Below, piece by piece: positions 1-12,854 of a stretch of 64,000 bases of DNA. The notes beneath the pieces were generated by a model. The model did not search any database, had not been told where the DNA came from, and was given only the letters and a program-made list of their open reading frames with translations. Every line of letters starts with the position of its first letter. Position 1 is the stretch's first letter. The DNA lies in NCBI GenBank assembly GCA_051294375.1, contig CM119266.1, positions 15,862,018-15,926,017 of the forward strand. The letters are read 5' to 3'. The DNA comes from Paraspadella gotoi (lineage: Eukaryota > Chaetognatha). A program made the position numbers and the translations under genes.

Positions 1-640
1 TGGGATCAGGGTGGGAGAGAGAAAGGAAAGACGAGGAAAGAGGGACAGAAATGAAAAAAAAATAAAGGAAAGGAATTAAAAGCGAAAAAAGGCAAAGTCA
101 AGGAAGCGAATTAGTAGAGAAAGAATATGAATTCCCTTCTTAATCTTCGTCAATTGATAGGGAAAAAAAGGGGGATTACTGCATCGACCAATAGGTGGAC
201 GTCCTTTTTGACGAGGTTCGATAGCGGAAAGGTATATCCGAGTCTCTCGAGACCTCATTTGAATATTCAATCAAAAAACCGTCAAGGTGCGAGTGACGAG
301 TTTATCAGATGTGTCCGAAACATATTTGAATATCGCCCTTTTTTTTGCCTTCAATAAGCTCGAAGGTGACCGCGGGGTCTTGGGGCAAGTAGAGGGTTTA
401 AAATTAAGAATTAAGAAAGGTTAGCAAACTTTATTATATAAAACAATTGTATTTTTATTTTTTTATATAAAAAACTTTGAGGTATAATGACAGGGTTAAG
501 TTTTTGTTCGTTTCCCACAATGTGGCCATTTAGTTATTCCATAATTTAATTCATCATTACAGAAATCAGGAAATACAGACATGCCCGAACGGAAACGTGG
601 GGTAAGTTTGATCGGCTGGCTTGTTTTTAATTCAAAATGG
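1..640. other. Gene-free left edge
   Basis: No gene is supported here. The stretch is purine-rich at its start and AT-rich from about 410. A 76-codon frame opens at an ATG at position 127 on the plus strand, but it shows no recognisable domain and no clear splice context, so I do not call it. Confidence 0.5.
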
Positions 641-667
641 AGGACAAAGGTGATGCCTCCGTTGTTG

Positions 668-759
668 GCGATATGAATCCGAGATCGGGTCAGAGGTGAT
701 GTTGTCGGTGTTGGTCAAGCAGTGATATGAATCTAACTGCGGTCCGGGGTCAAAGGTCA
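668..759 (+). promoter_or_regulatory. Short tandem with two DR1-type receptor motifs
   Basis: GATATGAATC occurs twice about 56 bp apart, each time followed by a direct repeat of AGGTCA-like half-sites with one-base spacing. The second is the perfect DR1 GGGTCAAAGGTCA (747-759). The first is the variant GGGTCAGAGGTGA (687-699). DR1 is the known binding pattern of HNF4 and RXR-type nuclear receptors. Whether this is a working element is inference, since no promoter or gene is recognised next to it. Confidence 0.3.
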
Positions 760-1102
760 GCGCCAGGAAGACAAGGAGAAGGCCGGTAAAGCCGAACCCG
801 AGGGAAAAGAGTGACGCCAATGATTTTGGAGGAAAAAGATGGAGGGGAGGAGAAGAAATGGAGGAAAGGAAAGATAAGCTCAGAAGTGGGAGATGGGGCG
901 AAAGGGAGGAAGAAAAAAACGAAGAGGTAAAACTGGATTCGAAAAGGAAAAATGAAGAAAATAAGTTATGGAAGAGAAACAAAACAAAAGGAAAGCAAAA
1001 CCATGGAATAAAACGAGACGAAAGGTGGAAAGAAGATAAGTTTGGGTCGGGTGGGGCGTGAGGCGCGGGGGTGAAAATGGAGGTAATTTGTTGGTTCGAA
1101 AA

Positions 1103-1114
1103 TGAAAGAAAAAA

Positions 1115-1150
<36 letters not shown>

Positions 1151-1170
1151 AATAAAGAAATAAAGAAATA

Positions 1171-1206
<36 letters not shown>

Positions 1207-1210
1207 AAAA
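1103..1210. repeat. (GAAA)n microsatellite
   Basis: Tetranucleotide tract with interspersed GAAATAAA variants, over 100 bp. Confidence 0.95.
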
Positions 1211-1307
1211 CCGACCCAAAAAAAAGAAAGGCGTCCAATTCATCCTGATATAAAGAAGACAAGTCAGACAAAAACTCTGACGAAAAAATCTGCGGCGCCG
1301 CTCTCGG

Positions 1308-1358
1308 AGAAGAGAGAGCGAAAGAGAAGAGAGAGAGAGGAGAGAGAGAGAGAGGAGA

Positions 1359-1408
<50 letters not shown>

Positions 1409-1421
1409 AGAAAGAGAGAGA
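1308..1421. repeat. (GA)n imperfect microsatellite
   Basis: GA dinucleotide tract interrupted by GG and AA pairs. Confidence 0.95.
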
Positions 1422-1771
1422 ATCAGAACGACGTGACGCGGGTTTTGGCCGGAAAAAACGGCGCAGGTGGATCCCGTTTTCTCGGCGCTGATAACAACGT
1501 CAATAAGGTTTCATGCGTTACTTCTTTTGGCTCTGCAGGGATTCGTGTGTCGGAAAGGGAAAGTGGAGAGAGGGGAGGCCGTCGGTGAGTGGGTGGGTGG
1601 CCGCGAATCACATGTCCAAAGTCAGGAGGAGTCACAGGTCACAGGAAAACAGAAAACGAAATAGAATCCAAAATCATGGAAGTCAATGGGAATCTGTTGC
1701 CACCCGCTGACAGACTGGGTGACAGGTGGGGGAATTTATTAAGAGAGGAAGAAAAGAGAGCGAGAGGGAAG

Positions 1772-2636
<865 letters not shown>

Positions 2637-2654
2637 GAAGAGAGAGATAGAAAA

Positions 2655-2693
<39 letters not shown>

Positions 2694-2700
2694 AGAGAGA

Positions 2701-2733
<33 letters not shown>

Positions 2734-2897
2734 ACAGAGAGAGGAGAGAGAGAGAGAAGAGAGAGAGAGAGAGGAACGGCGGTGATATTTGAATCACGAT
2801 GAACTCTGACGACCATGAATTCGACTGGCGTGAGGAATGGGTTTGGCAATTTCCAGAGTTCGAGGTGAAAGCCATCTTGATAAGGAAAAAAAAATAC

Positions 2898-2978
<81 letters not shown>

Positions 2979-2992
2979 GTAGAGAGAGAGAA
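2637..2992. repeat. Two (GA)n blocks
   Basis: Imperfect GA tracts at about 2637-2775 and 2899-2992, separated by about 120 bp of unique sequence. Confidence 0.95.
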
Positions 2993-3624
<632 letters not shown>

Positions 3625-3939
3625 TTCAATGACCCCACTACTTCAGAATGTGGTGATAGCAGCGCACTTTTTACCTCAACGTCGGGGGATAAGCTGAAAC
3701 CATTTACAATTTTTCCCGACGCTTATCACGCGACAGTATTACAATTTTTTTATAGTCTGAAACTTTTTATATGAAAAGAATTATTATTTGTTCTTCGGTA
3801 AACGTCCGTTACGCTTTACTTACGACCGAAATCTTAGCCACACTGAGAAGACAACAACGACGGAATCAGCGACAAAGCTCGACTCGGTAAGCGAAAGATA
3901 AAGTCTCAGGGCTGCCCTTGCCCCCTCCCGCCTGCTCCT

Positions 3940-4092
3940 TCATTCCCTTTTTCGCCCGCTCCTCCTTCGCCCCCTTTCGCGGGCTCCTACTTTCCCCCTC
4001 TTTCGCCTGCTCCTCCTTCGCCCCCTTTCGCCGGCTCCTACTTTCCCCCTCTTTCGCCTGCTCCTCCTTCGCCCCCTTTCGCCTGCTGCTCG
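3940..4092. repeat. 51-bp tandem repeat, about 2.6 units
   Basis: TCCTCCTTCGCCCCCTTTCG recurs at 3960, 4011 and again near 4062. The unit is 51 bp, a multiple of three, so the frame through it stays open and reads as a periodic Ser/Phe/Leu-rich peptide. I take it as a minisatellite rather than a gene. Confidence 0.85.
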
Positions 4093-4484
4093 TTCGCCAG
4101 GCGATCTTCTTCCCAGCTTAATTGCTATCAGGCCTCGACGTCCGCCGAGCGCTCCTCCCATTTGTCAAACTCGGGACATCCTCGCGATTCGACGATGATT
4201 TTTCGGAGAAGAGAATCTCATCGTTCGTTTCGTCGTTCGTATATTCGTTCACCTCGCCGTTCGTCTCATCGTTCGCCCGTTTACCCGTCGGTCGTCGAGA
4301 CGAAGAGAAAATATTTAGTTTTACAAACGGTTTTTATTTACTTTTTTTTTATATTTTGAAAGTGAGCAAATGCAATTTTAAACTCTTGATTTTGTATTTG
4401 GTAATTTGTTTTTTTATATCTACTACTTTCAAAACATTTTACGTTTTCTTGGTCAAAATTGAGAAAAAATAATAAAATTATCGA

Positions 4485-4680
4485 AATATGATGATTATTA
4501 TTAATATGATTATTATTAATAGTTTTTTATATTTTTCACCGACTTATGATCAAAATATCGAAAACAGAATTATTCTTTGTGTAGACAACGTTTTGCAAGC
4601 TCCCTGAATCTGATTTTAAAAATAAAAAAATCTTTAAAAAATGTTTAGCCTTTCCTATTAATAAATAAATATTAAAACAA
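4485..4680 (+). repeat. AT-rich dispersed repeat, family R copy 1
   Basis: The block from the ACCGACTTATGATCAAAATA region through AATCTGATTTTAAAAATAAA to TTTAGCCT matches, in the same order, sequence at 23650-23770, 33640-33830 and the right arm of the foldback at 11703-12201. Divergence is considerable, so the limits are approximate. Confidence 0.55.
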
Positions 4681-4751
4681 ATAATATATGGCGTATAGGG
4701 TAATATCAAAATTTTTTTTTCGTCTATTCAATATTTTTAAAAAAGGTCTGG

Positions 4752-4811
4752 ATTTTTTTGTCCGAGCAGGTGATTCAAATTTCTTAACCACCTTACTCAG
4801 TTAGGCTACCC
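4752..4811 (-). mobile_element. tRNA-like, possibly SINE-derived fragment
   Basis: Read on the minus strand it starts GGGGTAGCCTAACTGAGTAA, resembling an RNA polymerase III A box. About 35 bases on comes a TTTGAATCACC segment resembling a weak B box, then CTGCTCGGAC and an A-run. It abuts the transporter stop codon (TAG at 4812-4814 is followed at once by the element). It is not an intact tRNA, because no cloverleaf closes. A tRNA-derived SINE head is the most likely reading. Confidence 0.35.
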
Positions 4812-7310
4812 CTACTTTGGGTTCACTTTTCTTGTATTTTTCTTGTTAATCGCCACGGCTGCTGCCATCGCAACCGCGGCCGACGCTTCAGTCGCAGAAG
4901 TGAAGTAGAAGCCCGCCTCGAAGCCACCCCAGTGGTCGATGGCTGCCGCAGCCGACATTTGGACTATGATGGAGCCTACCCCGACCGACGCCGACTGAAA
5001 CCCGAAGACGTCTTCGATGTTTTGGCGGCCAACGAGGTCGAGAAGGGCCACGTTGCGCAGAGTCATATAGATGGAAGCGAGTGTGCCTATTAGGTAATTG
5101 CTTCGGTTCAGGAATGTAAAGCAATTTTATGGGCTCGCACGCTATAAAATCACACCGTATCATAACAATTTAGCCAATATATTTCCGTCAAGTATGTCGA
5201 TCAGTCGTTGTTTTATTTACCATTTAATATGCTCCACGTGATAAACAAATGAAATGAGTTGATCATGGGCGCCAAACCGTCCAAAATTCCAGTGAATAAT
5301 ATGACCATAATGAATATTGTTGGTCGATATGGCATCACGCGTGAATAATTTAGAATCAGTCCAAAGAAAATGTTTCCTGAAAATAAAAGTTAGTTGTGGA
5401 CGATAATTTCTCCTCTTTCGTACGAGTAGTACCATTTGAATCAACTGCGTACCTATGAATCTAAAAATGAACAAAACAGTCAGACTCAAAACAGCGTCAT
5501 TAGTTGAGTGTCCTTTGCCGGTAATGAGAGGTGGCAAAAGAACCCAAGTGTATTCCAATGACGTCGAGCCGAGCCCCATCGCTTACAGAAAAACAATGAA
5601 TAGTTTTCGTTGTTAATCAAGATAATTTCAATGAGAAGCAGTGCATTACCGAGGAGATGGAACCCAAGAACAGGATTTCTCAATAAGTTCAGATCAACTC
5701 CAAAGTATTTTTTGAAAGTTTTAATACATTTTTTGTCATTAACGGAATCCGTTGATATTTCTACTACTTGGGTGAAATTCAGATTGGGATAATTATCGGC
5801 AATGGGCCGACTCAAAAATCCTGCCATCGTATAATGCAGCATAAATCCCCCCAAAATGAGAAAAGTTCCAAATATGGAAAACTCTTCCATCAAATAATTT
5901 AGGACGTACGCGGATATTATTCCACCTATAGCGTTCCCACACAACATCAGGGCGTTTGCAATGGCTCGCCGCTTTTCAAAGTATTGATTGACACAGATAA
6001 TACAGGACAAATAGCAAAATCCGATAGCGATACCTAAAAAATGTATTTACGCTTTAACAAAAAAAAAGTATATTTATGCTTTCATCCATTAAACAAACTT
6101 TTCTTTTACCTTGAAAGATGCCATATGAGAAGTAAAGAATTACTACCGACGATGCAAAGGCAGACCAAATTAAAAATCCGCAACTCACTAATCCCCCGAA
6201 AATCATGATCTGTCGTGGACTGAAACCACCTGTTGAATTTAAACCTAATTTTAGTTGTCAGTCATTTTTACAGGGAATTCAATGTGGACCGATACGAAGA
6301 TAAGGGATTCTTTCACTGTATATTATCTTTATAACAATTATTAGTTAGAAAACTACTTGACGTTTATGTTGTCCTCTCAAGCGGAGAGTTACTTCTCTTC
6401 ATTTTTTTGTCCAAATTTAACAGTTTTTAACAATAAAACAATTTTTAATGCTGATTAAGAAGTTATCTGATATAAAAACAAAACTTTTTGATGATAAAAA
6501 GTCAGTTTGGTGATTTGTTATTATAAAAAAAATTTTCATATAAAACCTAACTTATTTACTATGGTAACTATTATTTATCCACAAAGTCGTTTGTCATAAT
6601 TTTTTTCCCCCAAGCTGAAACTTTTATTTTTGATAGATTTTAAAGGGAAAACGTGATGATTATTATCAAGTATTATTCATATTATAAACTTTTTTTATTC
6701 TGGTTAGTGATATTACAGTATCTTATTAATAAAAAATGAAGCATGAAAAAAATTCAATTGTTTTAATGGGAACTGAAGGATTGATAGTAAGATCCACTTT
6801 TAATGTAAAAAATGTTTATAACATAGCAACTATCCTAGCTAGAAAGTTACAAATTGGTGAAAAAAAAGTCAAATATTTTTCTATTAGTAAAACCTGATTG
6901 CTCTTCGTTTCGATTATATTACAAGTTTTGTAAAAGTTAAGAAATATTGTTACCACGATTCATGACCGAAGACACGAAAAATCCGCTAAAATAATGGAAG
7001 CTGAGGAAGAGAGAGGAAATGAGGAGCAAAGATGAAGCGGATCCTCCACTGAAGACCCGATTGAGGTGAATCACAAGAACCCCGAAGGATTTGTCAATGA
7101 ATGTCGCACTGCAAGGGAAAAAACGATCAAAACTACTATGTATTATTAATGGGGTGCAAAACACTAAAACAACAGTGCTCGTTCCCTTTCCTTTTTTTTA
7201 TTATTATTCTTTAGTTATCAAATTGATAAAAATTACCTAAATTGAACGAGGAAAGCGCCTCCAACGGCCATCCAGGCTGCAAGTCCCCCATCGAGAGGGG
7301 GAAATTTCAT
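4812..7310 (-). CDS. Monocarboxylate transporter-like MFS protein (SLC16 type), seven exons
   Basis: Exons (minus strand, high to low): 7310-7237, 7108-6954, 6229-6110, 6033-5650, 5581-5453, 5376-5221, 5086-4812. All six introns are GT-AG and the phases agree (first phase 2, then five of phase 1), giving 430 residues, within the usual SLC16 range. The family is proton-linked plasma-membrane carriers of monocarboxylates and related solutes with twelve membrane helices. Visible marks are the TM1 block PLDGGLAAWMAVGGAF (residues 5-20), where the usual W after DGG is L, the TM5 signature YFEKRRAIANAL (134-145), a TM8 region VLFIFRFIGNIFFG keeping an Arg but lacking the Asp four residues earlier found in MCT1, and VFGFQSASVGVGSI in TM11. 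The ATG at 7310 is the last in-frame one before DGG, but a further upstream exon is not excluded. The C-tail is very short and ends at a tRNA-like repeat. The substrate is unknown, because the MCT1 proton-coupling Asp-Arg pair is incomplete. Confidence 0.9.
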
Positions 7311-9150
7311 GGAATTGTTCTTTGGGGAAGAAATCTCCCGAGTTTGGAGCGGATGGTCAGCAGCTATTTGGAAAAAAAGGACATCCAAATTCGTATCACA
7401 AATCCATACCGTTAGTAAATGATTTTATACCTTTTCTTCGCGCTAAAATTTTTTCGCAATCTTTTTCCGGATTCAACATTCTTATTTTTTTTCCTTACTT
7501 TTTACAATTTAACAGCTTATTTATTAGCCGGATCAAGATTGTTGTTTTGTGATTGAGAGGCGAGACAGAGTGAAAAACGATTTTGACACGAATAAAAAAA
7601 ATATATTAATTAATTATTTATTTATTAATTAATTATCTGATCAGCTGCTTATTGCTAATGATCGTGAGCAGATTCGGCATTGTTTGCTCAAACTTGTTTT
7701 TAAATTCATTCAGTATTGAAAGTTCAACATTCGTTTCCAGTCCATTAAAAGTTTTTGGCGCAGCGTAGTAATTTAGTTTTCCGCCTACCCCTATAGTCTC
7801 GTCCAAAGTAATTGTTCGGCGAGATCAAGAAATATCTGTTGTATAAAAATATTCCAAGTGCTATTGGACTCTCATGTTCATTTTTCTGGATTTATAAAAA
7901 AGTGCTTAACTCCATTTATTATATTCTTACCACTTTAAAATATCTAATAAGAATATATATTAAACATTATTTAAAATCATATTCTATTATTGCAAAAATT
8001 GTCAAGTTTATCAATAATTAAAAAGAAAATTATTTTGAGGAAGTTCTGAGTTAGTTTTTCGATCGTTGTGACCTCATTCATAGTACAGAATATTGCGTGT
8101 TCTCTGCCTCAGACCTCCAGGGGAAAAAAAATAAAATAGAGGGAAATAGAAGGAAAAAAGTCATGTCATCGATTTCGATTTTATTAGATTAAGATTAGCG
8201 GGCTTTTGACCTTTTCTGGTAAAATTCGTGACCTTTTTCTTTTCTTTTGACTTTTCTTTTACAGTAAAATAATTTTTTTTTCTTTGTCCAACTGCCATTT
8301 TCTTATACTATGAAATTAAATTCGATAGGGGCGGGGGTTCAAAACTTTAGTCTTGATGTTTACTTTCAGGTAAAGAAAGAATATTGTAAAAAAGTTCTAT
8401 TTTAATGCTTTTATTGTTGCTATCAAAATTACAATATTACTATATAATTTTTTTTAATCAATCTTAATTTTTTTGATGGATTCTGATAAAGCATAAAAAG
8501 TTAAATAATAAATATAACTACAACTTTCAAAAATTCTTAAAGAAATAGGTTTTCAGATCTTTCTTTTTTTGTATTCGTTTAACCAGGTTTATCCTAACTA
8601 AATATCATTGTCAGGTTGAACAGGCAGCATAGGGTTCTAGTAATAACAGGTTAATACGGATTTTAGCAATTTTGTATTTTAAGAGAGAAATGTAGAAGAC
8701 GAAAATATGAGAAAATAAAGGTAAGAGAAGTAGAAAAGAAATGAGACGAGCTCTCTCCTGATCCACTTTTATCATCGCCCAGACCAACTTGACCTTACGG
8801 CCCTATTACTGTGTCTGGTCAATCTAAGGTCATTGCCAAAGCTAGGGCAAAGTGACCGTGTGGATAGACCGGCTGGGAGAAAGAGGAGAGAGGAAGGGTT
8901 TAGAGAGAGAGACCGGTGGTAAGTCGCCTCAGAAACAAGCTTTAATAATGAACTTATCAATTCCAAAAAATAACAAAGAAGGAACTAGGATTTTCAATTT
9001 CTTTCATCTTTTATTTTGATGAATTCCTTTACGACACAATGAAAAATGGTGTAATGTAACTGTTGCAGGCATAAAAAAAATTCACTCTTTGATATTATGA
9101 TATATATTTGTTTGGATTTTGTTAAACATTTTATTTTTATTTATATAAAA
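7311..9150. other. Gene-free AT-rich region with repeat fragments
   Basis: No gene is supported. It contains an ATTA-rich run followed by GCAGATTCGGCATTGTTTGC near 7660, matching 23630-23650. A segment at about 8440-8510 (GATTCTGATAAAGCATAAAA) resembles 33495-33525 inside the insertion described below. Confidence 0.5.
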
Positions 9151-9250
9151 AATATCAATGCAAAATCTTATTTTGTGTGTTTAAATGATATCAANNNNNN
9201 NNNNATATCAATGCAAAATCGAATTTGGTGTGTTTAAATAATATCAATTT
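9151..9250. repeat. Direct repeat of about 45 bp around a 10-N gap
   Basis: ATATCAATGCAAAATC followed by GTGTGTTTAAATRATATCAA occurs on both sides of the gap at 9195-9204. The gap may therefore be a collapsed or mis-joined tandem. Confidence 0.7.
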
Positions 9251-9293
9251 TAATAATTATATAAACGTTTGATGTCATGATTATTATAAAAAT

Positions 9294-10987
9294 TGTAGAA
9301 GAATATAAAAAAAGTATCAATCACCAGTGCCGCTAATCCGTTGTAAGGGGAAAACTTGACGAAGATAAAAATGCTAATTCTTTTATTTAGTTTATTGCCA
9401 GATCATACACAGCAATCTTTTTAAATTGATTTAAACTCTTTCTTCTTCTTAAAAAGCTTCTTAGTCTTAAGTGCATTAAAGTAAAAATAACTTAATTCTT
9501 TTTTTAAAAGTAATAATAACATTTATTTATAATAATGTAAAATTTCAAATAAATGCAATGACGATTTTAAGATTAAAAACACAATGCTGAAAAACCGCAG
9601 TAAAATTATACTGAAAAACACTTCTGAAACACTTTTGAAAATATTTCTGAAAACAACTACTAAAAACAACTATGAAAATAATAAACTGACGTCTTAAATA
9701 TATTTTCTCTCTGTCTCATTCCTAACTTAACTTAAACCAATATCCGCGTTTTGCGAGATATTAGTAACAAACTTTTAACTTTCATTGGATCGTGTGAAAA
9801 ATAAGGTCTCATATGACTTTTATCGATAATATCATCTAATATTTTTGGGTTACAGTAAATACATTTTTATTACTGACTCCCAAAACTATCTACTATTAGG
9901 TAGTTTTCAACTTTTAATATAACCAAACACTAACATTACACAAATCAATTTTGGGAATGTATGCAATCTGTCTGCAATATCTCACTGTTAAACCCCAGAT
10001 GTGAAAATTTACTTGTTGCCTTTGGTTTTGGTTTTTCAGTCTTTACTTTGTCAACTTTTTCATCAACCATGACATTACTTGGCAGACACTGAAGTCTTTC
10101 ATTCAAAAAATTTAATAATTTGTTCATTGAAAATGTAAGATCACTATGAATCTCTTCTCGCCATTTTGGAAATATCGTTTTAATAATAATAATAATAGTA
10201 ATAATAATAATAATAATAATAATATTTTTATAAGAAGGCAGAAATATATTAATTCAGCGTTCACAGAAGCTTATAAAAAACTTTAATTTGATTTGATTTG
10301 AATAACCCTGTAGTCACAAAAACAAACTCGATTTTCTCTGGGATTCTTAGAGATCCATTTAAAGATAAGAATTTTATCTTTCTTTTCCACAATTTAAAAT
10401 TCGATATTTAGCTGGCAGTGGTTCAATGTTACTCATTTTATTTTGATAATCCAAATTGAAAAGAGAGGCGCATATGATCCGGCTTTTGGGACCATATAAA
10501 ATTGTAGAAAAATAAAAAAAAAGTATTAATCACCGGTGCCGCTAGTCCGTTGTAAGGGAAAAACTTGGCGACGATGAAAATTCTGATTCTTTTATTTAGT
10601 TTATTGCCAAATCATACAGGACAATCTCTCTCAATTGATTTAAACTTTTTCTTCTTCTTAAAAAGCTTCATAGTCTTTAGTGCATTAAAATAAAAATAAC
10701 TTTATTCCCTTTTTAAAAGTAATAATAAGATGTATTTATAATAATGTAAAGTTCCAAATAAATGAAATAACGATTTTATGATTAAAAACACAATGCTGAA
10801 AAAACATAGTAAAATTACACTGAAAAACACTTCTGAAACACTTCTGAAAACAGTTCTCAAAACAAATACTAAACTGACGTCTTAAATATATTTTCTCTGT
10901 CTCATTCCTAAAAGCCGGAGTATCCTGCATAACTTAAACAAATATCCACATTTCATGAGATACTAGTAACAATCTTTTAACTTTCAT
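9294..10987 (-). mobile_element. Short LTR retrotransposon without recognisable pol
   Basis: Two direct repeats of about 480 bp (9294-9786 and 10502-10987) bracket about 0.7 kb. Read on the minus strand each contains AATAAACTAAATAAAAGAAT, a likely polyadenylation region. The repeat at the higher coordinates is followed by TGGTCCCAAAAGCCGGATC, which has the form of a tRNA primer-binding site of the kind seen in BEL/Pao elements. The internal part holds only a 60-residue frame (10127-9945) starting MNKLLNFLNERLQ, with no protease, reverse transcriptase or integrase motif. That suggests a non-autonomous or deleted element. The two LTRs differ at many positions, so the insertion is not recent. 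Exact ends and target-site duplication were not resolved. Confidence 0.6.
10181..10223. repeat. (AAT)n microsatellite
   Basis: Short ATA/TAA trinucleotide tract inside the internal region of the LTR element. Confidence 0.95.
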
Positions 10988-11702
10988 TGATAGGCTGCTG
11001 AAGTGCTTACTTTTGAGTCTAAATAATTTTTATTCCATTTGACCAATCCAATCACATTCTGTAACTTTGCATAATTCTTACCAAAAAGCTTATTCGAAGG
11101 ATTTCTAAAACGACCGAAAAAAAAATTTTAGTCGAGAATAAAAGTAAAATTTGCTCCTGTAAAACCCACCAAGAAATTTTCTTCTAATATATTTTATCTT
11201 ATTTGAATTTGTTTTCTAATAGAATTATTATCCTTCTTTTCACATTTTATTTTTAAATTTTTTTTTGCATATTTAAGAACAACGCTAACAAAACAAAGCT
11301 CTTCTCGCCTTTTAGGATAGACCCTTAAGCTTATGATATAACTTTTATAACTCGGTCCCCTTAAATGGAACGTTGTGTACTCGATATAATGTAATTATCA
11401 TTCTTAAATCAGAAACTGACTTATCTTTACCCAGCTCAAAAAGACGCATTTTCATAGAGTAATATTTTTTAATGCATTCAAAGCTACCACTCAACTCCTA
11501 CTTTGGTGAACATATGACAACAAACAAATCCGTTGAGGCGATCATCGGTCAAAGATTTTGCTCTGCCATTTAATCTCTTCACGCTTACATTCGTTTGTAT
11601 TATCGTTCAATCCATTGGTGATTTCCGGAAACTGACCGCTATGAATCACTATTTATTAAGACGTAGTGAAAGTTACATACGAAAATTTTAAAAATCAATT
11701 AT
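10988..11702. other. Gene-free AT-rich spacer
   Basis: No gene, RNA gene or repeat was recognised. Confidence 0.5.
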
Positions 11703-12201
11703 GAACAACATACCATCAGTGAATATTAATTTGTAAAAAAAATTAATTAGGCTATATTTATAAAAATTATTTATATATAGTACTATCCTTATTAAATCAA
11801 AAAATTTCAAAATAGGCTTTTCTTAATTTTGATTGCAGATTTGAATTCCTCGTCAAAAGTTGATAAAAGAAAATATAAATCATTTTAAAAAATTATTTCT
11901 TTAAGTGGGTTAAAAATTAAGAAAACTATATTTAATATATAAAAAGGTAATTTTCAGCTTAAAATATAGCTTTTTTTAATTTTTGACCCACTTAATGAAG
12001 GAATTTATCAAAAAGAGTTATATTCCTTATTATCAACTTTTTTTGACGAATCCAAATCTGCCAAAAAATCTTAGAAAAAACTGTTATGAAATTTTAACAT
12101 TTATTGGTTTAGTACTAATATAAATATGGCCTACTGCGTAAATTGTAAAATTTATTAGAAATTTTTTTATTACATAAATGTTCATTAGTATAATGTTGTT
12201 C
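11703..12201. mobile_element. 499-bp foldback (MITE-like) element, family R
   Basis: The sequence begins GAACAACAT and ends ATGTTGTTC. Its two halves are inverted copies along nearly their whole length. Left-arm AAGTGGGTTAAAAATTAAGA pairs with the right-arm complement near 11975, GCAGATTTGAATTCCTCGTC pairs near 12045, and the TAGTACTA motifs pair at about 11780 and 12113. The short loop is centred near 11950. No coding capacity is present. The right arm matches family R fragments elsewhere, so this is probably the full palindromic form or a head-to-head pair. Confidence 0.7.
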
Positions 12202-12536
12202 GTTCCTCACTTTTAGAATTTTAATTAAAGTTAAATTTAGAAATTTTACTACGCCTTACTATTTATTGTAGACTTTTATTAAATGTAAATTAGATGATAG
12301 GTAACAAAAATAAGTTAAAGCCTTTCTTTGCGCTAGGTTGTTGATAACCAAAAAAAAACATATAACTTTGTTGTCTCTCTCTCTGATCTTCTCTGTCTTC
12401 TTCTCCCCCCCCCGTCCCCATTTCTTTCCCATCTTCTCCTCCTTCTCCTTTCTTCCGAAAACCTTCCTCGTCGCTTCGTCGTCCCGTGGGATTTCCTTTC
12501 TTCCTCCGCTTCCTCCTTCTCGATTCGTCTTATTGA

Positions 12537-12632
12537 CCTCTCTCTCTCTCTCTCCTCTCTCTCTTCTCTCTCTTCTCTCTCTCTCTTCTCTCTCTCTCTC
12601 TCTCTTCTCTCTTCTCTCTCTCTCTCTCTCTC
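12537..12632. repeat. (CT)n microsatellite
   Basis: Imperfect CT tract, preceded by a wider pyrimidine-rich stretch from about 12370. Confidence 0.95.
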
Positions 12633-12812
12633 GTTGTGTTGATCTGTTCACTGGCCTTTCGCCAAAGCTCGGTAACGTCTCTGCGCTATCTGATTGGTGG
12701 GGATCTCTGCCAGTTCTCTCTTTCGATTGGACAGTTTGCCTCTAAACCCCTTAACGCATCTCCGAAGTCTTCCAGGACGCCTTCCATCGATCATTTCATC
12801 CGTCACGCGAAC

Positions 12813-12813
<1 letters not shown>

Positions 12814-12851
<38 letters not shown>
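12814..12851. repeat. (GA)n microsatellite
   Basis: Short perfect GA run. Confidence 0.95.

Positions 12852-12854
<3 letters not shown>

Noticed and set aside
4200-4300. TCGTTCG-rich frame, possible coding region
   Set aside because: Short-period repetition of CGTTCG explains the open frame.
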